From: an uncultured Acetatifactor sp.
GTDB taxonomy: Bacteria; Bacillota; Clostridia; Lachnospirales; Lachnospiraceae
Reading direction: 5' to 3'
DNA length: 37,857 nucleotides
Assembly: GCF_910585425.1 (NCBI RefSeq)
Contig: NZ_CAJUCP010000033.1
Location: 19,697-57,553 of the forward strand
A program made the translations under genes and the position numbers. The notes beneath the pieces were generated by a model that ran no database searches, was not told the DNA's origin, and saw nothing but the letters and a program-made list of their open reading frames with translations. Shown here one piece after another: positions 7,369 through 15,722 of this stretch (positions within the stretch are counted from its first letter, which is position 1; each line of letters opens with the position of its first letter).

Positions 7369-10002
7369 ATGAACGAATGGAACAATGCGCCGACTGAGGA
7401 GATGTCGGCGGAGCAGAAGCTGACGGAGCGTCAGGATGAGGCGGCACAGACGCAGGAGGCTGCGGAGAGAGAAGAGCAGACAGAGGCAGCGCAGATGACC
7501 GGAGAGACAGAGCGGAATACGGCGGAGCTGCCGGAGAGTGGGGAAGACAGCGCGGAAGCCTGTCCGGAGGACGCGGAAGAGGCATCGGAGAAGGGCCCGG
7601 CGCCGGAGACGGAGGAAGTGGCAGACGGGGACGCCGAGCCCCGGGAAGAGGCCGCGGAGGAATGGGATGCGTCCGAGGAGGATATGGCGGACGGATTTGA
7701 GGATACGGAAGATACAGACCAGGCAGAGACGGAAGAAGTCTCCGCGGAGGAAGAGGATATGGCGGCAGAGGACGCCGGGGCTGCGGCGGAAGGGAATGCA
7801 GTCGCCGCAAGGCCGGAGACGAAGCCGGATGGCAGCGGAGAGGAGGCTGTGGATTCCGCCAGCCTGGCTTCCATCGAGCCCCTTCTGGACGACCGCATCG
7901 TGCGGGCCGTGCGGGAGATGGGCTTCGAGAAGCTGACCCCTATCCAGGTGCAGGCCATCCCCTACCTGCTGGACGGCGAGGACATCATCGGACAGGCCCA
8001 GACAGGCACGGGCAAGACGGCGGCCTTCGCCATCCCTGCCCTGCAGAAGATCGACCCCGATCTGCGCAAGCTCCAGACTATCATCCTCTGCCCTACCAGG
8101 GAGCTGGCCATGCAGGCGGCGGAGGAAATCCGCAATATCGCCAAGTTCATGCACGGCATCAAGGTGCTGCCCGTCTATGGCGGACAGGACATCAGCAAGC
8201 AGATCAGGGGGCTGAAGGACGTACAGATCGTGGTGGGCACCCCCGGGCGCGTGATGGATCATATGCGCCGCCGCACCATGAAACTTGACTACGTGAACAT
8301 GGTCGTCCTGGACGAGGCGGACGAGATGCTGGACATGGGCTTCAGGGAAGACATGGAGCTGATACTGGGCGAGGTTCCCAACGCCCACCAGACGGCCCTG
8401 TTCTCCGCCACCATGCCCCAGCCCATCCTGGAGATCGCCAATCGGTTCCAGAAGGACGCCAGGCTGGTGCGGGTGGCGGCAAAGGAGCTGACCATCCCTC
8501 TGGTGTCCCAGAGATATTACAGGGTAAAGAGCCAGGACAAGGATGCGGCCTGCGTCCGTCTGCTGGAATACTACCAGCCCAAGCTCTGCCTGATTTTCTG
8601 TAATACGAAGATTAAGGTGGACGAGGTGTCCGAGCTGCTGAAGAAGGCGGAATTCCGGGCCGAGGGGCTTCACGGGGACATGTCCCAGCACCAGAGGGAC
8701 GTGGCCATGAACCACTTCAGGAACGGCAGCACCAACATCCTGATCGCCACGGACGTGGCGGCCAGGGGCATCGATGTGGACAATGTGGAGGTGGTCATCA
8801 ATTATGACGTGCCTCAGGACAACGAATACTATGTGCACCGCATCGGCCGGACGGGCCGTGCGGGGAAGACGGGGCGGTCGTTTACCTTCGTCAGCGGCAG
8901 GGAGCTTTTCCGCCTCCGCCAGATAGAGCGCTTCTGCCATACCACCATCGAGGAGAGGGAGCTTCCCAATGCCTCCAAGGTGATGAAGGCCAAGGCGGAG
9001 AAATACCTGAACCGTTCCTGGGAGCTGCACGGACGGGACGACATCGATTTGATGAAGAGCTATGTGGAGCGGAAGATGGAGGAAGAGGGCTGCGATGCCC
9101 TGGAGCTGGCCGCCGCCATGCTGAAATATCATATCGGGGACATCGGCCCGGAGATAGAGGTGGATGACTACGAGGCCCGGGGCGGACGCGGAGACCGCGG
9201 AAGAGGCAGAGGCCGCAGGAGAGGCGGCCGGGAGGAAAACCGCGAGGGCCGCAGGAGGCGCGAGCGCGACGAAGAGCGCAGGGGCCGCGACCGTGACGGG
9301 GAGAGAGACAGCCGCAGGAGGCGCGACCGTGACGAGGAACACGAGGAGCGCCGCAGCCGTGACCGGGATGAGGAGCGTGAGAGCCGCCGCAGCCGTGACC
9401 GGGACGAAGAACGCGACAGCCGCAGGAGCTTTGAGCGGGATGAGGAGCGCGACAGCCGCAGGAGCTTCGACCGTGGCGAGGAGCGCGACAGCCGTCAGGG
9501 ATTCGGCCATGACGAGGAACGCGAGGGCCGCAGGAGCTTCGACCGTGAGGAAGAACGCGAGGGCCGCAGAGTCCGCGACCGTGAGGAAGAGCGCGAGGGC
9601 CGCCGCAGACGCGACCGCGAGGAAGAGCGGGGAGACCGTGACAGCCGCGTGAGGTTCGGCTGGGGGGATGACCGCGGGAGCCGCAGAAAGCGCGACCGCG
9701 AGGACGACCGTGACAGCCGCCGCAGACGCGACCGTGAGGAGAGCCGTGACGACCGCGGAAGACGCAGCCGTGATAATGACCGCGACAGCCGCCGTGGCCG
9801 TGACCGCGGTGAGGAGCGGATCCACGGGAGATTCGAGCGGGAGAGCAGCCGTGACAGTCGCCGCCGTGGCCGTGAGGAAGAGCGCGACAGCCGCAGAAAG
9901 CATGACCGCGAGGAAATCCGTCCTTCCAGGCTGCGTGACATCCGGATGGACGGCAGCGACAGGGGACTTGCGTTCTCCTTTCCCAAAAAGAAGAGGAAAT
10001 AA
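7369..10002 (+). CDS. DEAD-box RNA helicase with acidic N-terminal and Arg/Asp/Glu-repeat C-terminal tails
   Basis: An 877-aa ATP-dependent RNA helicase, about twice the length of the core. Residues 1-165 are a low-complexity acidic Glu/Ala-rich tail. The core (about 170-540) has, in order: Q motif FEKLTPIQVQAIP, Walker A AQTGTGKT, DEAD in VLDEADEMLDMGF, SAT in LFSATMP, ARGIDVDNVEVVINYDVP, and HRIGRTGRAG. After a 90-residue linker, residues about 605-860 are almost entirely repeats built from R, D, E and S (for example EERDSRRSFDRDEERDSRR), ending in a basic KKKRK. Likely role: RNA unwinding in ribosome assembly or mRNA decay, as for CshA/DeaD. The tails should be disordered and could drive phase separation or RNA binding. 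I prefer ATG 7369; its ribosome-binding site (AGGTAGG) is mediocre, and TTG 7339 has none. ispF starts 6 bases downstream. Confidence 0.93.
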   Translation: MNEWNNAPTEEMSAEQKLTERQDEAAQTQEAAEREEQTEAAQMTGETERNTAELPESGEDSAEACPEDAEEASEKGPAPETEEVADGDAEPREEAAEEWDASEEDMADGFEDTEDTDQAETEEVSAEEEDMAAEDAGAAAEGNAVAARPETKPDGSGEEAVDSASLASIEPLLDDRIVRAVREMGFEKLTPIQVQAIPYLLDGEDIIGQAQTGTGKTAAFAIPALQKIDPDLRKLQTIILCPTRELAMQAAEEIRNIAKFMHGIKVLPVYGGQDISKQIRGLKDVQIVVGTPGRVMDHMRRRTMKLDYVNMVVLDEADEMLDMGFREDMELILGEVPNAHQTALFSATMPQPILEIANRFQKDARLVRVAAKELTIPLVSQRYYRVKSQDKDAACVRLLEYYQPKLCLIFCNTKIKVDEVSELLKKAEFRAEGLHGDMSQHQRDVAMNHFRNGSTNILIATDVAARGIDVDNVEVVINYDVPQDNEYYVHRIGRTGRAGKTGRSFTFVSGRELFRLRQIERFCHTTIEERELPNASKVMKAKAEKYLNRSWELHGRDDIDLMKSYVERKMEEEGCDALELAAAMLKYHIGDIGPEIEVDDYEARGGRGDRGRGRGRRRGGREENREGRRRRERDEERRGRDRDGERDSRRRRDRDEEHEERRSRDRDEERESRRSRDRDEERDSRRSFERDEERDSRRSFDRGEERDSRQGFGHDEEREGRRSFDREEEREGRRVRDREEEREGRRRRDREEERGDRDSRVRFGWGDDRGSRRKRDREDDRDSRRRRDREESRDDRGRRSRDNDRDSRRGRDRGEERIHGRFERESSRDSRRRGREEERDSRRKHDREEIRPSRLRDIRMDGSDRGLAFSFPKKKRK

Positions 10003-10008
10003 GACAGA

Positions 10009-10545
10009 ATGAGAATAGGAACAGGATATGACGTCCACAGGCTTGTCCGGGACAGGGATTTGATAATCGGCGGCGTGAGGATACCCTATGAGAAGGGGCT
10101 GTTAGGCCATTCCGATGCGGATGTGCTGCTCCACGCCGTCATGGACGCCCTGCTGGGGGCGGCGGCGCTGGGGGACATCGGAAAGCATTTTCCGGACAGC
10201 GACCCGGCGTACAAGGGGATTTCCTCCCTGACGCTTCTGGAGAAGGTGGGGGATCTGCTTGGGGAGAAGGGCTTTGTGGTGGAGAACATCGACTCCACCA
10301 TCATCGCCCAGGCTCCCAAGATGCGGCCTTATATCGATACCATGCGGAAGAACATCGCCGGGGCCCTGGGGATGGAGATCGATTTCGTCAGCGTGAAGGC
10401 CACCACGGAGGAAGGGATGGGCTTCACGGGAGCGGGCGAGGGGATTTCGGCCCAGGCCGTGTGTCTGCTGACCAGCCCCTTCGACCTGACGGCCCAGCAG
10501 ATTGCAGGAGGCTGTGAGGGCTGCAGCGGCTGTCGGAAGGCATAG
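10009..10545 (+). CDS. ispF: 2-C-methyl-D-erythritol 2,4-cyclodiphosphate synthase
   Basis: A 178-aa enzyme of the non-mevalonate (MEP) isoprenoid pathway that cyclises CDP-ME 2-phosphate to MEcPP with release of CMP. The family start MRIGTGYDVHRL gives metal ligands D8 and H10; GHSDADVLLHAVMDALLGA supplies H42. Also present are LGDIGKHFPDSD and the C-terminal KATTEEGMGFTGAGEGISAQAV. The body is about 155 residues as usual. About 20 residues are added after it, ending in the Cys-rich GCEGCSGCRKA, which is not part of the fold and might bind metal. It lies 6 bases after the helicase gene, with its Shine-Dalgarno (AGAGG) inside the helicase's 3' end, so the two are probably one transcript. Confidence 0.96.
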   Translation: MRIGTGYDVHRLVRDRDLIIGGVRIPYEKGLLGHSDADVLLHAVMDALLGAAALGDIGKHFPDSDPAYKGISSLTLLEKVGDLLGEKGFVVENIDSTIIAQAPKMRPYIDTMRKNIAGALGMEIDFVSVKATTEEGMGFTGAGEGISAQAVCLLTSPFDLTAQQIAGGCEGCSGCRKA

Positions 10546-10589
10546 GCTGGGATTTTCGGGCTCTTTTTTGGTTCTTTTTCACAAAAGCA

Positions 10590-10618
10590 TTGACAGAACC
10601 GGTTTTTTTGCATATTCT
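10590..10618 (+). promoter_or_regulatory. Promoter of the cysE-cysS T-box operon
   Basis: TTGACA (10590-10595), a 17-base spacer containing a run of seven T, and TATTCT (10613-10618). Transcription would start near 10625, just before the T-box leader. Confidence 0.8.
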
Positions 10619-10629
10619 GTTTAAGTAGG

Positions 10630-10980
10630 AAATATAGAATGGAAATGCTGGGAACGGAGAGAGTACTTTTCGGACGACAGGAGTGTAATATGCATTCCGT
10701 TTGTCGCGCCAGGATGTCAGAGAGGGGCTGTTCATTTGGGACAGGAGCGTTCCAAAGAGCTGGAAGCAGTCCTCATCGGCGGAAAAGGAAGTGCATCCGG
10801 GAGCAGGTCCGCTGAACAGGCAGGCTTAGCCGTGGATTCGGATGGCGAGGACCGGGCCAGGTAGGCGGACACGTAGGCGCGCGTTAAGCGTATGGAGTGG
10901 AAGGCTTGTTCAGCCTTTAAGTAGAGTGGAACCGCGGATATATCCGTCTCTAAGGAGAGGGATTTTCCGCGGTTTTATTT
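10630..10980 (+). promoter_or_regulatory. T-box riboswitch leader (tRNA-Cys inferred)
   Basis: A long structured leader with the hallmark T-box sequence GAGTGGAACCGCGG at 10924-10937. The GGAACCGCGG part can pair either with upstream antiterminator sequence or in the terminator helix ACCGCGG (10931-10937) / CCGCGGT (10967-10973), which is followed by TTTATTT. Upstream, GGAACG (about 10650) and CGTTCC (about 10788) can close Stem I, followed by a GAGAGAGTA kink-turn-like motif. A Stem II region follows. Uncharged tRNA should stabilise the antiterminator and allow expression of the genes behind. Cysteine specificity is inferred from cysE-cysS; I could not place the specifier codon with confidence. 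Confidence 0.88.
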
Positions 10981-11132
10981 GTGCGGAAGGAAGTTCCGGG
11001 CGGCAGTAGGACGCCTGTCAGGAACTTCGGGGCTGCAGGGGCGGGATTCGCTTTGGGCGGGCATTCTTCCAGGCTGCGGCATCGGTTTTAGGGAGTTCGG
11101 GAACAGGATTGGTTCGGGAGGGGAGGGCTTGC

Positions 11133-11801
11133 ATGGGAATCATCGGCAACATTACAGAGGAGATTCGGATCATCAGGGAGCGGGATCCGGCGATTCATTC
11201 TTCGATGGAGGTTTTTCTGTATCCCAGCTTCAAGGTGATGATCCACTACCGGATCGCCCACAGGCTCTATGAGAAGGGGCATTACTTCTGGGCCAGATGG
11301 GTGTCCCAGAGGGGCGTGCGCAAGACCGGAATCGAAATCCACCCTGGGGCGAGGATTGGAAAGGGCTTCTTCATCGACCACGGCAATGGCGTCATCATCG
11401 GGGAGACCACGGTCATCGGGGACAATGTGACCCTGTACCAGGGCGTGACCCTGGGAGGCACGGGCAAGGAGCACGGGAAGAGGCATCCCACTATCGGCGA
11501 CAATGTGATGATCAGCGCCGGGGCGAAGGTGCTGGGTTCCTTCACCATCGGGGACAATTCCAAGATCGGCGCGGGGAGCGTCGTCCTGAACGAGGTGCCC
11601 CCCTGCTCCACCGTGGTGGGCGTGCCGGGCCGCGTGGTGAAGCGGGGCAACATGGCCCTGCCCCAGGAGACCCTGAACCACGCCGACCTGCCGGATCCTA
11701 TCAAGGAGGACATCGCGAACTTACGGCATGCCAACTCGGAGATGGTGAACCGCATCCTGGAGCTGGAGCGTCAGATAAAGGAGCTGAAGGCAAAGCCCTG
11801 A
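11133..11801 (+). CDS. cysE: Serine O-acetyltransferase
   Basis: A 222-aa enzyme that makes O-acetylserine from serine and acetyl-CoA, the first step of cysteine synthesis. An alpha-helical N-terminus (IRERDPAIHSSMEVFLYPSFKVMIHYRIAHRLY) leads into a left-handed beta-helix of hexapeptide repeats. This contains the family signature GIEIHPGARIGKGFFIDHGNGVIIGETTVIGDNVTLYQGVTLGG and ends in VVGVPGRVV. A short coiled tail (ILELERQIKELK) follows. The start at 11133 has GGGAGGGGAGGG upstream; the in-frame GTG 11109 is less likely. It lies behind a T-box and 63 bases before cysS, the same pairing as in B. subtilis, so amino-acid starvation should induce both. Confidence 0.95.
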   Translation: MGIIGNITEEIRIIRERDPAIHSSMEVFLYPSFKVMIHYRIAHRLYEKGHYFWARWVSQRGVRKTGIEIHPGARIGKGFFIDHGNGVIIGETTVIGDNVTLYQGVTLGGTGKEHGKRHPTIGDNVMISAGAKVLGSFTIGDNSKIGAGSVVLNEVPPCSTVVGVPGRVVKRGNMALPQETLNHADLPDPIKEDIANLRHANSEMVNRILELERQIKELKAKP

Positions 11802-11864
11802 GGGGAAAGCCCATTGGATAGATACGATTTGGAGCCTGCCCCAGGGCGGGCGGAAAGGAGAGAG

Positions 11865-13289
11865 ATGGAGAACAGATTCAGGATCTACAACACGCTCACC
11901 AGAAAGGTGGAGCAGTTCATCCCCAATGAGGAGGGAAAGGTGGCCATGTACACCTGCGGCCCCACCGTGTACCATTTTGCCCACATCGGGAACCTGAGAA
12001 GCTATATTATGGAGGACTTGCTGGAGAAAACTTTACGATATATCGGCTACGATGTGAAGCGGGTCATGAATATCACGGACGTGGGCCATCTGTCCAGCGA
12101 TGCGGACACCGGCGAGGACAAGATGCTGAAAGGAGCGAAGCGGGAGCATAAATCCGTGATGGAGATCGCGAAGTTCTACACGGACGCCTTTTTCGCCGAC
12201 TGCGGGGACCTGAACATCAAGACGCCGGACGTGGTGGAGCCCGCCACCAACTGCATCTCTGCGTTCATCCACATGATAGAGGGGCTTATGGAGAAGGGCT
12301 TTGCCTATGAGAGCGGGGGGAACATCTATTTTGACACCTCTAAGCTGAAAGAGTATTACGTGCTGTCCAACCACAGCGAGGAGGAGCTGCTGGTGGGCGT
12401 GCGGGAGGATGTGGACGAGGATGAGAACAAGAGGAACAAGACGGATTTCGTGCTCTGGTTCACCAAGTCCAAGTTCGAGGATCAGGAGCTGAAATGGGAC
12501 AGCCCCTGGGGGACAGGGTATCCTGGCTGGCACATCGAGTGCTCCTGCATCTCCATGAAGCATCTGGGCGAGTACATGGACATCCACTGCGGCGGCGTGG
12601 ACAATATCTTCCCCCACCACACCAACGAGATTGCCCAGAGCGAGGCCTATCTGGGGCATAAGTGGTGCAATTACTGGTTCCATGTGCATCATCTCAACGA
12701 CAAGGCGGGCAAGATGAGCAAGTCCAAAGGGGAGTTCCTGACGGTTTCCCTGTTGAAGGAAAAGGGGTATGACCCCAGGGTGTACCGCCTGTACTGCCTC
12801 CAGTCCCATTACCGCAAGCCCCTGGAATTCTCCTTTGAGGCCCTGGACAACGCGGGCGCGGCATTTGAGAAGCTGACCAAGCGCATTGGGAGCCTGCGGA
12901 AGGATGGGGGCGCGGTGGAGCCGGAGAAGTTCGATGCATGGAAGGCCCGCTTCCAGGCGGTGCTCTGCGATGACCTGAATTCCTCCATGGCGCTGACGGT
13001 GCTCTACGACATGCTGAAGGAGGATATGTCCGATGCCACCAAATATGCCCTTGCGGAGGATTTCGACAGGGTGCTGTCCCTGGATTTGACCACGGCTTAT
13101 GCCCAAAGGCAGGCCGGGAACGAGGTGGACGCGGAGCTGGAGGCCTATGTCCTGGAGAGGATTGAGGAGCGCAAGGCCGCGAAGAAGGCCAGGGATTTTG
13201 CCAGGGCGGACGAAATCCGGGCCCAGCTTCTGGAGAAGGGGATCGTCCTGGAGGACACTCGAGAGGGCGTGAAATGGAAGAAGGCATGA
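11865..13289 (+). CDS. cysS: Cysteinyl-tRNA synthetase
   Basis: A 474-aa class I aminoacyl-tRNA synthetase that charges tRNA-Cys in the cytoplasm. MYTCGPTVYHFAHIGN contains zinc ligand Cys31 and the HIGH motif (here HIGN, residues 40-43). GWHIECSCISMKHLG and GGVDNIFPHHTNEIAQSEA carry further zinc and substrate residues. KMSKS lies at about 283-287. The C-terminal anticodon-binding part ends KARDFARADEIRAQLLEKGIVLEDTREGVKWK, typical of the family. AAAGGAGAGAG directly before ATG 11865 sets the start; the open frame from 11814 has no such site. Its stop overlaps the start of the mini-RNase III gene as ATGA. Confidence 0.97.
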   Translation: MENRFRIYNTLTRKVEQFIPNEEGKVAMYTCGPTVYHFAHIGNLRSYIMEDLLEKTLRYIGYDVKRVMNITDVGHLSSDADTGEDKMLKGAKREHKSVMEIAKFYTDAFFADCGDLNIKTPDVVEPATNCISAFIHMIEGLMEKGFAYESGGNIYFDTSKLKEYYVLSNHSEEELLVGVREDVDEDENKRNKTDFVLWFTKSKFEDQELKWDSPWGTGYPGWHIECSCISMKHLGEYMDIHCGGVDNIFPHHTNEIAQSEAYLGHKWCNYWFHVHHLNDKAGKMSKSKGEFLTVSLLKEKGYDPRVYRLYCLQSHYRKPLEFSFEALDNAGAAFEKLTKRIGSLRKDGGAVEPEKFDAWKARFQAVLCDDLNSSMALTVLYDMLKEDMSDATKYALAEDFDRVLSLDLTTAYAQRQAGNEVDAELEAYVLERIEERKAAKKARDFARADEIRAQLLEKGIVLEDTREGVKWKKA

Positions 13290-14041
13290 CGGAGGAGCAG
13301 CGTATAAGACAGGAGATTTGCCGGGAGGCGGATTCCTCCGGCGGGGAGCCAGAGGAAAGCGCACCAGAACCTGGCGCATCCAGACAGGAGCCAGAGGAAA
13401 GCGCACCAGAACCTGGCGCATCCAGACAGGAGCCAGAGGAAAGTGTGCCAGAACCTGGCGCATCCGGCCAGGAACCAGAGGAAAGCATGCCAGAACCTGG
13501 CGCATCGGCCGAGGAGCCGAAGGAAAGCACGCCGACAACAGGCTCTTCCGGCATAGATGCGGACAAATGCGAAAAGATGCCGGAGGGAGCCCAGGCCAGC
13601 GGGACTTGTCCGCAAAACCTTCTTGAGATGATAACGGATACATTCCCGGGAAAGCGCCAGGACATCCGCTCCTACTCCGCCCTGTCCCTGGCCTATATCG
13701 GGGACGTGGTCTACGACCTGATCATCCGTACGGTGGTGGTGTCCCGGGCCAACCGCCCCGTGAACGATCTGCACCGGATTACAGTGCGGTATGTCAGCGC
13801 AGGAGCACAGTCCAAGATCGTACAGGCTTTGGCGGGCTGCTTCACGGAGGAAGAGGAATCGGTATACCGTCGGGGAAAGAACTCAAAACCGCACACCACT
13901 GCCAAGAACGCCAGTGTGGCGGATTACATGAAGGCCACCGGCTTCGAGGCGGTGCTGGGATATCTCTATCTGACGGGGGATATGGAGCGGGCGCTGTATC
14001 TGGTGAAAAAGGGCATTCAGCTTACAGGACTGGAGCTATGA
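13286..14041 (+). CDS. mrnC: Mini-ribonuclease 3 with repeat-bearing N-terminal extension
   Basis: About 251 aa. Mini-RNase III is a dimeric double-strand-specific RNase that matures 23S rRNA ends. The catalytic domain (about residues 110-251) has SALSLAYIGDVVYDLIIR with the active-site Asp, then NRPVNDLHRITVRYVSAGAQ and RRGKNSKPHTTAKNASVADYMKATGFEAVLGYLYL. The first ~110 residues are not in ordinary MrnC. They contain five copies of a 14-aa Glu/Pro/Gly/Ser unit (EPEESAPEPGASRQ) and look disordered. ATG 13286 overlaps the cysS stop as ATGA, implying translational coupling; ATG 13274 is an alternative with GAGAGGG upstream. The position between cysS and rlmB matches the B. subtilis order. Confidence 0.92.
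   Translation: MTEEQRIRQEICREADSSGGEPEESAPEPGASRQEPEESAPEPGASRQEPEESVPEPGASGQEPEESMPEPGASAEEPKESTPTTGSSGIDADKCEKMPEGAQASGTCPQNLLEMITDTFPGKRQDIRSYSALSLAYIGDVVYDLIIRTVVVSRANRPVNDLHRITVRYVSAGAQSKIVQALAGCFTEEEESVYRRGKNSKPHTTAKNASVADYMKATGFEAVLGYLYLTGDMERALYLVKKGIQLTGLEL
13346..13555 (+). repeat. Tandem 42-bp repeat inside mrnC, five units
   Basis: Five in-frame 42-bp units begin at 13346, 13388, 13430, 13472 and 13514. The first two are nearly identical, the middle two carry a few changes, and the last is degenerate. Each encodes one 14-residue Glu/Pro-rich unit. The near-identity of the early units suggests recent expansion by slippage or unequal recombination. Confidence 0.9.
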
Positions 14042-14168
14042 GCCGGAGGGGGACAGGCATCTGCCCGAAAGAAGCCCCGGGGACAGCGAAGGACGGGAGA
14101 CGGACGGAAAGTAGGACAGGGAACCGGAACAGGAGAAAAAGCGCCAAAGCGCGCAGGGAGGTATAGAC

Positions 14169-14912
14169 ATGAGATACGAGGAATTTACCATAGAGGGAAG
14201 GAACGCGGTGAGGGAAGCGTTCCGCTCCGGCAAGGTCATAGACAAGCTCTATGTCCAGGACGGCTGCCAGGACGGGCCTGTGGTGGCCATCAAGAAAGAG
14301 GCGAAAAAGCATGATACCATCATTCGGTATGTGACCAGGGAACGGCTGGATCAGATGTCCGGCACGGGAAAGCACCAGGGGGTCATCGCCATGGCTGCGG
14401 CCTATGAGTACGCCACGGTGCAGGACATCCTCCAGGCGGCGAAGGCGAAGCAGGAGCCGCCCTTTGTCATCCTGCTGGACAATATCGAGGATCCCCACAA
14501 CCTGGGCGCGATCATCCGCACGGCCAACCTGGCGGGCGCCCACGGCGTCATTATCCCCAAGAACCGGGCCGTGGGGCTGACGGCAGGGGTGGCCAGGGCC
14601 TCCGCGGGGGCGCTGAACTATACCCCTGTGGCAAAAGTCACCAACCTGGCCAAGACCATCGAGGAACTGAAGAAGCAGGGCCTTTGGTTCGTCTGCGCGG
14701 ACATGGGCGGCACTTCCATGTATGAGCTTGACATGAAGGGCCCCGTCGGGCTGGTCATCGGAAGCGAGGGCGAGGGCGTAGGGCGGCTGGTGAAGGAGAA
14801 GTGCGACATGGTGGCCGCAATCCCCATGAAGGGGAACATCGACTCCCTGAACGCCTCGGTGGCAGCTGGAGTGCTGGCCTACGAAATCCTGCGCCAGAGG
14901 AGCAGCCTGTAG
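14169..14912 (+). CDS. rlmB: 23S rRNA (guanosine-2'-O-)-methyltransferase RlmB/TrmH family
   Basis: A 247-aa SpoU/TrmH-class SPOUT methyltransferase that uses S-adenosylmethionine to 2'-O-methylate a guanosine in 23S rRNA (G2251 in E. coli numbering). The N-terminal substrate-binding domain (about 1-80) opens with EFTIEGRNAVREAF. The knotted catalytic domain has motif 1 LLDNIEDPHNLGAIIRTANLAGAHGVII, motif 2 LVIGSEGEGVGRLV and motif 3 IPMKGNIDSLNASVAAGVLAYEI. AGGGAGG seven bases before ATG 14169 gives the start. The 127-base gap from mrnC holds nothing recognisable. It fits the conserved block; yacP, which follows rlmB in B. subtilis, is missing here. Confidence 0.93.
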   Translation: MRYEEFTIEGRNAVREAFRSGKVIDKLYVQDGCQDGPVVAIKKEAKKHDTIIRYVTRERLDQMSGTGKHQGVIAMAAAYEYATVQDILQAAKAKQEPPFVILLDNIEDPHNLGAIIRTANLAGAHGVIIPKNRAVGLTAGVARASAGALNYTPVAKVTNLAKTIEELKKQGLWFVCADMGGTSMYELDMKGPVGLVIGSEGEGVGRLVKEKCDMVAAIPMKGNIDSLNASVAAGVLAYEILRQRSSL

Positions 14913-14970
14913 GAGCGTTTTTTCAGGGAAGCGCTTTTTGGCTTCGGCATGCCGGGGAGGATTCAGGGAC

Positions 14971-15588
14971 ATGGGCGAGCGTTATGAGAATTACAGGCAG
15001 TATGGCGACGGAGAGCTGATCGACCGTCTGCGCAGGGGGGAGACTCCCATCATGGACTATATCTGTGACAAATACAAGAACCTGGTGCGCAGCAAGGCGA
15101 AGTCCATGTTCATTCTGGGCGCTGACAGCGAGGACCTGATCCAGGAGGGCATGATAGGGCTGTTCAAAGCCGTGCGGGACTATGACATGGGCCGGGACGC
15201 CAGCTTCAGCACCTTTGCGGAGCTGTGCATCAACCGCCAGATGTATACGGCGGTGCAGGCCTCCAAGCGAAAGAAGCATGTGCCGCTGAACACCTACGTG
15301 CCCCTGGACGGGGAGGCGGCCGGGGACGACAGGGAAGGCCCGCGGCTGGCAGAGCTCCTGGCGGACACCACCAAGCTGAACCCGGAGGAGATGTTCCTGG
15401 ACAAGGAGCGGGTGGCCTATCTGGAGAAGGCCATCGAGGAGGAGCTGAGCGAATTCGAGAAACAGGTGCTGGACCTGTATATGACAGGCATGAGCTACAG
15501 CCAGATCGCCAGGGTGCTGGGCCGGGACGAGAAGGCCACGGACAATGCCCTGCAGAGGCTGAAGTCGAAAATCAGGAAGATGCTGTAG
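14971..15588 (+). CDS. sigH: RNA polymerase sigma factor SigH (Spo0H)
   Basis: A 205-aa sigma-70-family factor close to B. subtilis SigH, which directs stationary-phase and early sporulation genes. Region 2 is LIDRLRRGETPIMDYICDKYKNLVRSKAKSMFILGADSEDLIQEGMIGLFKAVRDYD, with FSTFAELCINRQMYTAVQASKRKKHVPLNTYVPLD after it. LNPEEMFLDKE is a typical SigH linker. Region 4 (about 155-205) is LSEFEKQVLDLYMTGMSYSQIARVLGRDEKATDNALQRLKSKIRKML. GGGGAGG before ATG 14971 decides the start over 14938. Its position after cysS-mrnC-rlmB, as in Bacillus, supports the assignment, and its presence suggests a spore-forming lineage. A perfect terminator follows. Confidence 0.93.
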   Translation: MGERYENYRQYGDGELIDRLRRGETPIMDYICDKYKNLVRSKAKSMFILGADSEDLIQEGMIGLFKAVRDYDMGRDASFSTFAELCINRQMYTAVQASKRKKHVPLNTYVPLDGEAAGDDREGPRLAELLADTTKLNPEEMFLDKERVAYLEKAIEEELSEFEKQVLDLYMTGMSYSQIARVLGRDEKATDNALQRLKSKIRKML

Positions 15589-15595
15589 GAGGGAT

Positions 15596-15627
15596 AGCTG
15601 TACATCCGGAAGGGTGTGCAGCTTTTT
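15596..15627 (+). terminator. Terminator after sigH
   Basis: A perfect 12-pair stem (two T-G wobbles), AGCTGTACATCC / GGGTGTGCAGCT, with GGAA loop, followed by TTTTTATATAATTTTT. It ends the cysE-sigH operon. Confidence 0.9.
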
Positions 15628-15651
15628 ATATAATTTTTAGAAAAACAACAG

Positions 15652-15697
15652 ATTCCCGTTATTGACATTGTATGATTCAGGGCATACAATCGGGAAT
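15652..15697 (+). promoter_or_regulatory. Promoter embedded in a palindromic operator, upstream of the RND gene
   Basis: TTGACA (15662-15667), 17-base spacer, TACAAT (15685-15690). The core is overlapped by a perfect inverted repeat ATTGTATG-N8-CATACAAT (15667-15674 with 15683-15690), and flanked by ATTCCCG (15652-15658) and CGGGAAT (15691-15697). A dimeric repressor bound here would block RNA polymerase; the TetR protein at 20628 is the obvious candidate. Confidence 0.75.
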
Positions 15698-15722
15698 GGA
15701 AAAACCGACCGGCTGGTCAGAA

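Noticed and set aside
7354..10038. 894-aa minus-strand open frame across the helicase gene
   Set aside because: It mirrors the GC-rich helicase codons; its Ala/Val/Leu-rich translation has no family motif and no ribosome-binding site. The plus-strand gene has all helicase motifs in order.
13346..13555. CRISPR-like array
   Set aside because: The 42-bp units are directly adjacent without unique spacers and in frame with MrnC, so they are a coding tandem repeat.
12033..13643. 536-aa minus-strand open frame across cysS and mrnC
   Set aside because: Shadow of two well-supported plus-strand genes; its Arg/Pro/Leu-rich part comes from the repeat region.
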